Positions 1 to 5,209 of a DNA stretch of 6,445 bases are shown here, in pieces. Source of the stretch: UCB3 sp964415605 (GTDB taxonomy: Bacteria; Chloroflexota; Anaerolineae; Epilineales; Epilineaceae); the NCBI GenBank assembly GCA_964415605.1, contig CAYQBA010000225.1, forward strand, positions 1-6,445. Direction: 5' to 3'. The position numbers were made by a program, and so were the translations under genes. The notes beneath the pieces were generated by a model. It saw only the letters and a list, made by a program, of their open reading frames with translations, was not told the DNA's origin and made no database searches. How positions within the stretch are numbered: position 1 is the first letter of the stretch; every line of letters begins with the position of its first letter.

Positions 1-1181
1 AGCGTCTGGCGCGACCGCGCCGGCGCCGCGGCCGGCGCATCGCGGCGGGCCGGAGCCGGGACGTGGTAGTCGAAGCCGCCCAGCATCAGCCGCTCGATCG
101 ATTGGCCGACCGCGCGCTCGATGGCCTTGACCATGTCGGCGTCGTCGGGCGTCACGAACGTGAACGCGTCGCCCGAGCGCTCGGCGCGGCCGGTGCGCCC
201 GATGCGGTGGATGTAGGCCTCGGTGGTGTCCGGAATGTCGAAGTTGATGACGTGCGAGATGCCGTTCACGTCGATGCCGCGGGCGGCGATGTCGGTGGCC
301 ACCAGGATGGGCACCCGTCCGGCGCGGAAGCCGTCGAGCGCCGCCTGGCGCTGGCCCTGGCTGCGGTCGCCGTGCAGCGCCGCCACGGCCTGCCCGGCGC
401 GGCTGAGCTGCTGGGCAAGGCGGTTGGCGCGGTGCTTGGTCCGCGTGAACACCAGCACCGAGCCGCCGCCGAGCCGCGGCAGGAGCCGCAGGAGCAGATC
501 GGTCTTGAGGTGCTGCGGCACCGGGTAGAGCGCGTGGCTGACGGTGGTGGCCGGGCGGACGGTGCCGACGGCGATGCGCTCGGGCTGCTTGAGCGCCGAC
601 GCCGCCAGGCTCTCGATCGCCGGCGGGAACGTCGCCGAGAAGAGCATGGTCTGCCGGCGAGCCGCCGTCAGGCCGAGGATTCGCTTGACGGGGGGCAGGA
701 ACCCCATGTCGAACATCTGGTCCGCCTCGTCGAGCACGAGGATCTCGACGTCGCCGAGGCGCGCCGTGCCGCGGTCGACGTGGTCGAGGAGCCGGCCAGG
801 GCAGGCGACGACGATCTCGACGCCGCGCCGGAGCGCCTGCTCCTGCGGAACCATGCCGACGCCGCCGTAGACGGCGACGCTGCGCAGGCCGGTGTCGCGG
901 CCGAGCGCGCGGATGGTGGTGTGGATCTGCTCGGCCAGCTCGCGGGTCGGCGTCACCACCAGCGCCCGCGTGCGGCCGCGCGGGCCGTCGATGAGGCGCT
1001 GGAGCATCGGCAGCACGAAGGCCGCCGTCTTGCCGGTGCCGGTCTGGGCCGTGCCGACGATGTCGCGGCCCGCCAGCGCCGGCGGCAGGGCCGCGGTCTG
1101 GATGGGGGTCGGCGACGTGTAGCCGGCGGTCTGGATGCCGCGGCGGATGCGCGGATCGAGGTCATAGGATGCGAAAGTCAA
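1..1181 (-). CDS. DEAD-box ATP-dependent RNA helicase, RhlE-like (C-terminal end cut by window)
   Basis: ATP-dependent RNA-unwinding protein, probably cytoplasmic, acting in ribosome assembly or RNA turnover like RhlE/DeaD proteins; the exact role is inferred. The reading frame gives 393 visible residues with every family motif in order: Q motif (F3 to Q28, with PTPIQ at 24-28), motif I AQTGTGKT at 45-52, Ia PTRELAEQ at 78-85, Ib CPGR at 127-130 (usually TPGR), II DEAD at 151-154, III SAT at 182-184, IV around VFTRTKH at 244-250, V ATDIAARGID at 295-304, VI HRIGRTGR at 325-332. After about residue 375 it becomes Ala/Pro/Arg-rich, as in the basic tails of RhlE proteins, and leaves the window. 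The TTG start at 1181 is chosen because AAAGGA lies 6 bases upstream and because the protein then begins MTF, as RhlE homologues do. It is transcribed divergently from the rest. The family call is near certain; the subfamily (RhlE versus DeaD) is less sure. Confidence 0.96.
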   Translation of the reverse strand, partial: MTFASYDLDPRIRRGIQTAGYTSPTPIQTAALPPALAGRDIVGTAQTGTGKTAAFVLPMLQRLIDGPRGRTRALVVTPTRELAEQIHTTIRALGRDTGLRSVAVYGGVGMVPQEQALRRGVEIVVACPGRLLDHVDRGTARLGDVEILVLDEADQMFDMGFLPPVKRILGLTAARRQTMLFSATFPPAIESLAASALKQPERIAVGTVRPATTVSHALYPVPQHLKTDLLLRLLPRLGGGSVLVFTRTKHRANRLAQQLSRAGQAVAALHGDRSQGQRQAALDGFRAGRVPILVATDIAARGIDVNGISHVINFDIPDTTEAYIHRIGRTGRAERSGDAFTFVTPDDADMVKAIERAVGQSIERLMLGGFDYHVPAPARRDAPAAAPARSRQT

Positions 1182-1187
1182 GGAACG

Positions 1188-1193
1188 TCCTTT
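1188..1193 (-). promoter_or_regulatory. Ribosome binding site AAAGGA deciding the TTG start of the helicase
   Basis: On the minus strand AAAGGA sits 6 bases before the TTG at 1181. No in-frame ATG gives a complete Q motif, so this site together with the conserved N-terminal F and PTPIQ decides the non-ATG start. Confidence 0.7.
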
Positions 1194-1297
1194 GGAGCGC
1201 TGAGCGCGCTGATGGTGTGCGTCCGGGCAACGTCGCTGTCGCGGCGCCCTGTCGTCAGGTGAACGGGGTAGGGGAAGCGGAGCGGGGTCCGAGCAGG

Positions 1298-1314
1298 CCA
1301 CGCCTGGGGCGTGG
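1298..1314. repeat. Perfect inverted repeat, 7-bp arms with 3-base loop
   Basis: CCACGCC, then TGG, then GGCGTGG. On the minus strand it would lie in the 5' leader of the helicase mRNA if the promoter candidate at 1369-1398 is right, and could fold there. No T-run follows on either strand, so it is not a classical terminator. It may be an operator, an RNA leader element, or a chance event in GC-rich DNA. Confidence 0.45.
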
Positions 1315-1368
1315 ATCCGTGGTTCGAGGACTGGCCAACACGCACGGGTGAAGTAGGAAACTGCCAGA

Positions 1369-1398
1369 ATGATAGGGCACGCGGCGCGGGAATGGAAA
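1369..1398 (-). promoter_or_regulatory. Candidate sigma-70-type promoter for the helicase gene
   Basis: Read on the minus strand: TTTCCA at 1398-1393 (4 of 6 to TTGACA), an 18-base spacer, then TATCAT at 1374-1369 (5 of 6 to TATAAT). It lies in the most AT-containing stretch of the gap. Transcription would begin near 1362, giving a leader of roughly 180 bases before the TTG. Promoter consensus in this phylum is poorly defined, so this is a pattern match only. Confidence 0.35.
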
Positions 1399-1431
1399 TC
1401 TGGAGGGGCGGGGCGCCGCGCGATCACCGCA

Positions 1432-1461
1432 TTGCCGAGCCGCGCGGCCGAATGCTAGACT
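1432..1461 (+). promoter_or_regulatory. Candidate extended -10 promoter of the first Uma2 gene, with a palindrome in the spacer
   Basis: TTGCCG at 1432-1437 (4 of 6), an 18-base spacer, and TGCTAGACT at 1453-1461, an extended -10 (TGn) with TAGACT matching 4 of 6. The spacer contains a 10-bp perfect palindrome, GCCGCGCGGC, at 1439-1448, placed where a repressor could block polymerase. The start site would be near 1468, directly next to the Shine-Dalgarno GGAGG at 1471-1475, so the leader would be only about 15 bases. Confidence 0.45.
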
Positions 1462-1482
1462 CACCCGCGAGGAGGCCATGGC

Positions 1483-2100
1483 ATGTCGATCCTGACGATT
1501 CCTCCTGGGCGCACCGAAGACATCGAGCGGGTCAAGGACTTCCTGTTCCAGACGCTCGGGGCCTCGCCTTGGACGGAGGAGGCCTATCTGGCGTACGCCG
1601 ACCGCTTCCCGCGGCTGGTCGAGCTCTCCGAAGGCTGTCTGGTGGTGCTGGAGATGCCGACGCCCCGTCATCAACGGATCGTCCAGAACACGTTCAGGCG
1701 TCTCGACGCCTGGGCGGCCGCGGCAGGCGGCGAAGCGTTCGTGGCGCCCCTGCCCATCCGGCTCTGGCCAGGCAAGTATCGCGAGCCGGACGTCATGCTG
1801 TACTCGGCGGCCGGGCGCGAGCGCGTGCAGGCCGATTTCGCCGGGCCGCCGGACCTGGTGGTCGAGGTGCAGTCGCCCGGTACCGCGCGGCTGGACGCGA
1901 CCGACAAGGTGGTGGAGTACGCCCAGGCCGGCATTCCCGAGTACTGGCGCGTCGACCCCGATCGGCGGCAGGTCGAACAGAACGTGCTGGAAGGTGCCGA
2001 ATACACCGTCCGCGCCGTCCTCGGGCCCGGCGACGTCATTCGCGCGGCGGTCGTCGACGGCCTCGAGTGCCCGGTGGACGCGCTGTTCGGCGAACCGTAG
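1483..2100 (+). CDS. Uma2 family (DUF820) restriction-endonuclease-fold protein
   Basis: A 205-residue member of the Uma2 family, which has the PD-(D/E)XK nuclease fold. Its biological role is not established, and these genes are often present in many copies in cyanobacteria and Chloroflexota. Visible family signatures: WTEEAYLAY at 30-38; LVELSEGCLVVLEMPTPRHQ at 45-64; the acidic motif REPDV at 100-104 (D103); PPDLVVEVQSP at 122-132 (E128); K142 in DATDKVVEYAQAG; IPEYWRVDP at 151-159. D103, E128 and K142 are the likely metal and catalytic residues, so it looks intact. The usual EVLSP is EVQSP here. A 29-residue stretch precedes the usual family start. ATG 1483 is chosen because GGAGG at 1471-1475 lies 7 bases before it; the ATG at 1478 is out of frame and stops after five codons. 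It has no signal peptide and is presumably cytoplasmic. Substrate unknown. Confidence 0.9.
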   Translation: MSILTIPPGRTEDIERVKDFLFQTLGASPWTEEAYLAYADRFPRLVELSEGCLVVLEMPTPRHQRIVQNTFRRLDAWAAAAGGEAFVAPLPIRLWPGKYREPDVMLYSAAGRERVQADFAGPPDLVVEVQSPGTARLDATDKVVEYAQAGIPEYWRVDPDRRQVEQNVLEGAEYTVRAVLGPGDVIRAAVVDGLECPVDALFGEP

Positions 2101-2117
2101 GGCCCCGCCGCCGTCAC

Positions 2118-2134
2118 AACCGTGCCCCACGGTT
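2118..2134. repeat. Hairpin 1 of 3 after the first Uma2 gene (7-bp arms)
   Basis: AACCGTG, loop CCC, CACGGTT: a perfect inverted repeat starting 18 bases after the Uma2 stop. It is flanked by GTCAC on both sides (2113-2117 and 2136-2140). It could be a terminator that lacks a T-run, or a binding site. Function not shown. Confidence 0.5.
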
Positions 2135-2150
2135 CGTCACAGGCAACAGC

Positions 2151-2174
2151 CGGGCGTGGACATCGCCACGCCCG
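2151..2174. repeat. Hairpin 2 of 3 (9-bp GC-rich arms)
   Basis: CGGGCGTGG, loop ACATCG, CCACGCCCG: a perfect 9-bp stem, the strongest of the three. No T-run follows. Its place between two co-directional genes fits a terminator or attenuator for the upstream gene, or an mRNA-stabilising structure, but this is inferred from position only. Confidence 0.55.
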
Positions 2175-2188
2175 CTCGAACCGTCGAG
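2175..2188. repeat. Hairpin 3 of 3, just before the VWA gene start
   Basis: CTCGA, loop ACCG, TCGAG, directly abutting hairpin 2 and ending 4 bases before ATG 2193. It covers the place where a ribosome binding site would be, and no good Shine-Dalgarno sequence is visible there. It may affect translation start of the secreted protein; a 5-bp stem alone could occur by chance. Confidence 0.35.
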
Positions 2189-2192
2189 TCCC

Positions 2193-4505
2193 ATGGCCAG
2201 ACACCCGCTCGCCGATCGGCCAGACCCCGGCGCCCGCTCCGCCCGCCTCGCGGCCGTGCTCCTCGCCGGCGCCGTCGGGCTCGCCGGCGTGGCCTTGGAT
2301 GCGCCGGCCGCCAGCCCCGCTCGCGGTGCGCCAGCCGCACCGGACCGCATCCCGCCCGCCTTCGAGGCGGCGTGCGGGACCGAGAACCCATACGTCGTCA
2401 CGACCTGCTTCTACCCCGGCGCGGCCATCCTTCAGGACGCCGACCTCGCGGCCGTCCTCGCCTTCCGCGACACCCCGCGCGATAACCCGCACTATCGCCT
2501 GGCCGCCCTCGGCGACGTCGGCGCCGTATGGGGCCTGGCCTACAACCGGTTCGACGACGCCCTGTACGCGGCCGCCTACCACAAGCGCCAGGCTCCCTTC
2601 GGCCCCGGCGGCCCCGGGGCGATCTACCGCATCGACCTGGCCACCGGCGCGGTGACGCTCCTGACCACCGTCCCCGACCCCGGCCCTGACCGGCACAGCC
2701 TGCCGCAGCGCGGACCGGACACCTTGGCCCGCGCCTGGGCCGGCAAGACCAGCCTTGGCGACATCGACATCGACACCGCCGGGACCACCTTGTTCGTCAC
2801 CAACCTCAACGACCGCCGCATCCACCGCTTCGCCCTGCCGTCGGGGCAGCCCCTCGGCAGCTTTCCCCACGGCGCCGCCGGCGAGGCATGGGCGGACGAT
2901 GCGCGCCCGTTCGGTCTGACGTATCATGCGGGCCACCTGTACCACGGCGTCGTCCACGCCGCCCAGGTCAGCGGCCGCCTGGCCGACCTGGCCGGGTACG
3001 TGTATGCCAGCCTCCCCGACGGCAGCGCCATGCGCCGCGTCGCCGCGTTCGGGCTCGACTACCCGCGTGGTTTCACCTCCCAGGCGCCCCACAACAACGT
3101 GCCGACCTTCCGTGCCAACCTGGCGTGGCGGCCGTGGACGGACAGCCAGGCCAACGTCGGCAACAACTCCGAGTCGTTCGGCTGGACCGTCAACCCGATG
3201 CCCATCCTGGCCGACCTCGCCGTGACGCCCACCGGCAGCCTCGTGCTGGGACTGCGCGACCGGATGGTCGACGCCGGCCTGATCGCCGGCACGCCGGATG
3301 AGCCCTCCGCGCTCGGCGCAGGCGACCTGCTCGTCGGGCGCCCCGACGGCTCCGGCTGGCGCGTCCAGACCGTGCCAGAGCCCTTCGACGACAGCGCCCT
3401 CGACATCACGGCCAACGGCGCGCAAGGCGGACTCGCCGCATTCCAATGGCAGGACCGCGTCGTCGCCGGCGCGATGGGCATCGCCCTCAACCGCCCCGCG
3501 CTGACCAGCGGATCCGCGTGGTACGACGTCGCCACCGGCGCGCGCGTGCGGCGCGAGCTTGTGTGCGATGCCGAGGGCGTGCGACCCCTGGCCCACCGTG
3601 CGAGCCGCCCAGGCGCGCTCGACGACCTCGACGGCGACTTCGTCTTCCCGTCCGCCAACCAGACCGTCGGCGACCTCGAGCTCCTGTGCGCCCCGACCCT
3701 CACCCCATCGGTGACGCCCACCGCCACGCCGACGGCCACCCCAACCCGAACGCCGACGCCCTCCACCACTCCGACGCCGTCGCCGACGGCCACTCCGATG
3801 CGGACACCGACCCCAACCGCCACGCCGACGGCCGCCCCGTCGCCGACCGCCACCCCCAAGCCCGCGCCGATCTACCTGCCGATCCTCCTTCGCGATCCCC
3901 CTTGCGAGCGCGTCAAGCCACGCGTCGACGTCGTGCTGGTCATCGATGCATCGTCGAGCATGCTCGAAACCACGCGCGCGGGACGGCCCAAGCTCGATGC
4001 CGCTCGCGCCGCCGCCGCCGTCTTCCTCGACCTCCTCGACCTCCCGGGCGACCAGGCCGCCGTCGTCGGCTTCAACGCCACGGCCTGGCTCGCCCAGCCC
4101 CTGACCGGCGACCGAGCCGCCCTCCGTCGGGCCCTCGACGATCTCGCCGTCGCCCAGCTCACCCGCATCGACCTGGGCATCGGCGCCGCCCACGCCGAGC
4201 TGCGGTCGTCTCGCCGCGTCGCCACGCATGAGCCGGCCATCGTCGTCCTTACCGACGGCCGCAACAACCCCGAGCCCGTCAGCTCGGCCATCGCCGCGGC
4301 CGACGCCGCCAAGGCCGACGGCATGCGCCTCTTCACGATCGGCCTCGGCGACGACGTCGAAGCCGACGCCCTCGCCCGCATGGCGTCCACCGCCGGCGAC
4401 TACTTCTTCGCCCCCGACGGCGAAGACCTCGCCGCGATCTACCGCGCCATCGCGGGCGCGTTCGAGCCGTGCCCGCCCTCGATGTGGTGGCCGTATCCGC
4501 GGTGA
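2193..4505 (+). CDS. Secreted protein: beta-propeller-like domain, Thr/Pro linker, von Willebrand factor A domain
   Basis: A 770-residue exported protein, no gene name recognised. Residues 1-39 look like a Sec signal peptide: an Arg-containing start, a hydrophobic core at 19-35, and an A-P-A cleavage site near 37-39. Residues about 60-500 contain repeated strand-rich stretches (VWGLAYNRFDDALYAAAYHK at 112-131, PGGPGAIYRIDLATG at 138-152, LGDIDIDTAGTTLFVTNLND at 188-207, ILADLAVTPTGSLVLGLRD at 338-356) typical of beta-propeller surface proteins. Residues 502-557 are a Thr/Pro/Ala linker, then PIYLPILLR at 559-567. Residues about 577-758 are a VWA domain with MIDAS residues D585, S587, S589, probable T657 and D688 (VVLTDGRNN), so metal-dependent ligand binding is likely. 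All six cysteines (61, 72, 458, 499, 571, 760) can pair as bracketing disulphides. ATG 2193 is chosen for the signal peptide; no clear ribosome binding site precedes it. It probably acts outside the cell in adhesion or protein binding; the ligand is unknown. Confidence 0.85.
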   Translation: MARHPLADRPDPGARSARLAAVLLAGAVGLAGVALDAPAASPARGAPAAPDRIPPAFEAACGTENPYVVTTCFYPGAAILQDADLAAVLAFRDTPRDNPHYRLAALGDVGAVWGLAYNRFDDALYAAAYHKRQAPFGPGGPGAIYRIDLATGAVTLLTTVPDPGPDRHSLPQRGPDTLARAWAGKTSLGDIDIDTAGTTLFVTNLNDRRIHRFALPSGQPLGSFPHGAAGEAWADDARPFGLTYHAGHLYHGVVHAAQVSGRLADLAGYVYASLPDGSAMRRVAAFGLDYPRGFTSQAPHNNVPTFRANLAWRPWTDSQANVGNNSESFGWTVNPMPILADLAVTPTGSLVLGLRDRMVDAGLIAGTPDEPSALGAGDLLVGRPDGSGWRVQTVPEPFDDSALDITANGAQGGLAAFQWQDRVVAGAMGIALNRPALTSGSAWYDVATGARVRRELVCDAEGVRPLAHRASRPGALDDLDGDFVFPSANQTVGDLELLCAPTLTPSVTPTATPTATPTRTPTPSTTPTPSPTATPMRTPTPTATPTAAPSPTATPKPAPIYLPILLRDPPCERVKPRVDVVLVIDASSSMLETTRAGRPKLDAARAAAAVFLDLLDLPGDQAAVVGFNATAWLAQPLTGDRAALRRALDDLAVAQLTRIDLGIGAAHAELRSSRRVATHEPAIVVLTDGRNNPEPVSSAIAAADAAKADGMRLFTIGLGDDVEADALARMASTAGDYFFAPDGEDLAAIYRAIAGAFEPCPPSMWWPYPR
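3696..3863 (+). repeat. Low-complexity Thr-Pro-Ala linker repeat inside the VWA gene
   Basis: A degenerate repeat of ACGCC, ACC and GCCAC units coding for about 56 residues of TPTATPT and TPTPSPT type. It separates the propeller-like and VWA domains as an extended, probably O-glycosylated or wall-spanning spacer. Such linkers are common in secreted Chloroflexota proteins. Copy number is likely to vary between strains through slippage. Confidence 0.85.
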
Positions 4506-4518
4506 ACGCGAGCACCGC
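4499..4518. repeat. Inverted repeat across the VWA stop codon
   Basis: GCGGTG, 8-base loop, CACCGC. The TGA stop at 4503-4505 lies at the left arm and loop. No T-run follows. It is a weak candidate for a termination or pausing structure at the end of the VWA gene. Confidence 0.25.
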
Positions 4519-4585
4519 ATGAACCGAGAAGGCCTCGCGGCCCTCGACCGCCAAGACGCCACGCGCCACCTTCCGGTCACCCCCG

Positions 4586-4614
4586 TTGCATCCGACGGCA
4601 CCCCGGTCCATACT
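4586..4614 (+). promoter_or_regulatory. Candidate promoter of the second Uma2 gene
   Basis: TTGCAT at 4586-4591 (3 of 6), a 17-base spacer, and CATACT at 4609-4614 (4 of 6 to TATAAT). The start site would fall near 4621, on the Shine-Dalgarno sequence, leaving about 12 leader bases, the same compact layout as at the first Uma2 gene. If correct, it rules out the upstream in-frame ATG at 4519 as the main start. Confidence 0.35.
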
Positions 4615-4622
4615 TGCCGGGG
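4601..4622. promoter_or_regulatory. Operator-like inverted repeat over the -10 and Shine-Dalgarno of the second Uma2 gene
   Basis: CCCCGG at 4601-4606 and CCGGGG at 4617-4622, perfect 6-bp arms around a 10-base centre that contains the -10 candidate. The right arm runs into the ribosome binding site GGGAGG at 4620-4625. As DNA it could be a repressor site. In a read-through transcript from the VWA gene it could fold and hide part of the ribosome binding site. Confidence 0.35.
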
Positions 4623-4632
4623 AGGCACCACC

Positions 4633-5193
4633 ATGGCCAGTCCATCGCCCATCGACCGGCGCTTCACGGCGGAGGAGTATCTCGTGTTCGAGCGGGCCGC
4701 CGGCACCCGGCACGAGTTCGTCGACGGCGACATCGTGGCCATGACCGGCGACTCGCCCCGGCACTCCCGCGTCAAGTTCAATCTCGCCCGCGCCATCGGC
4801 AACCAGCTCGTCGGCGGGCCATGCGACGGGTACGACAGCGACTTGCTGGTCCGAGTCGATCCGGGGCGGTACGCCTACTCTGACCTGACGGTCGTGTGCG
4901 GCGAGGCGCGGTTCGAGGGCGATGCCCTGGCCAACCCCACGGTGATCTTCGAGGTCCTCTCGCGATCCACCGAGGCGACCGATCGGGGGGAGAAGTGGGA
5001 GCGGTACTGGGCCATGCCGTCGCTGCGCCAGTACGTGCTGATCAGCCAGGGAAAGCCGCTGATCGAAGTGTTCACCCGGCACGCCGATGTCTGGACCTTC
5101 GCCGACGCCCGCGGCCAGGACGCGTCGATCGACCTGCCCGCCATCGATTGCACCCTGAGCCTCGCGGACGTCTACGCGCGGGTCGAGGCCTGA
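4633..5193 (+). CDS. Uma2 family (DUF820) protein, second subgroup
   Basis: A 186-residue Uma2-family protein, full length for this family, with the PD-(D/E)XK nuclease fold; cellular role unknown. Signatures: RRFTAEEYLVFE at 9-20, HEFVDGDIVAMTGDSPRHSR at 27-46, acidic motif YSDLTVVCG at 82-90 (D84), FEVLSRSTEATDRGEKWERY at 106-125 with E107 and K121, and LRQYVLIS at 131-138. The likely catalytic D, E and K are present, but the prolines common at the first and second motifs (PD and EVLSPST) are Ser and Arg here. ATG 4633 is chosen for GGGAGG at 4620-4625, 7 bases upstream, and for fit to family length; an in-frame ATG at 4519 would add 38 residues without family similarity. Sequence similarity to the Uma2 protein at 1483 is low beyond the motifs, so this is not a recent duplicate. 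The peptidase gene follows after 16 bases and is probably co-transcribed. Confidence 0.92.
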   Translation: MASPSPIDRRFTAEEYLVFERAAGTRHEFVDGDIVAMTGDSPRHSRVKFNLARAIGNQLVGGPCDGYDSDLLVRVDPGRYAYSDLTVVCGEARFEGDALANPTVIFEVLSRSTEATDRGEKWERYWAMPSLRQYVLISQGKPLIEVFTRHADVWTFADARGQDASIDLPAIDCTLSLADVYARVEA

Positions 5194-5209
5194 ACCCGGT
5201 CCCGCGCCG

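Larger units (their letters stand above)
1182..1482. other. Divergent intergenic region between the helicase and the first Uma2 gene
   Basis: About 300 bases without a supportable gene. Frames remain open across it on both strands, but they contain no recognisable protein and no ribosome-binding-site-preceded start. It holds the helicase ribosome binding site, a 7-bp perfect hairpin at 1298-1314, a relatively AT-rich patch around 1350-1400 with a minus-strand promoter candidate, and the plus-strand promoter at 1432-1461. The promoters must face in opposite directions, since the flanking genes diverge. Confidence 0.75.

Noticed and set aside
63..1262. A long plus-strand open frame of about 399 codons opposite the helicase
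   Set aside because: Its product is Arg/Ala/Asp-rich with no recognisable domain. The minus-strand frame here encodes all DEAD-box motifs in order, so this is a GC-bias shadow.
1298..2174. The heptamer CCACGCC/GGCGTGG occurring in hairpins at both 1298-1314 and 2151-2174, as a possible shared operator
   Set aside because: The same heptamer also occurs inside coding sequence (around 2287 and in the Thr/Pro linker), the arm order is reversed and the loops differ, so chance in GC-rich DNA explains it.
1311..2192. Extension of the VWA protein upstream to about 1311 in the same open frame
   Set aside because: The extension runs out of frame through the first Uma2 gene and is Arg-rich without domains. 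A Sec signal peptide starts exactly at the ATG at 2193.
3696..3863. Repeated ACGCC/GCCAC units as a CRISPR-like or mobile repeat
   Set aside because: The units have no constant spacers and stay in frame as a Thr-Pro-Ala protein linker.
4519..4632. Upstream in-frame ATG for the second Uma2 gene
   Set aside because: It has no ribosome binding site, it adds 38 residues unlike the family N terminus, and the candidate promoter and GGGAGG lie downstream of it.
1671..4802. A minus-strand open frame of more than 1000 codons spanning Uma2, VWA and the second Uma2 gene
   Set aside because: It crosses three well-supported plus-strand genes and their gaps, and its product is low-complexity Gly/Arg/Val with no motif. 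In DNA this GC-rich, stop codons are rare in antisense frames.
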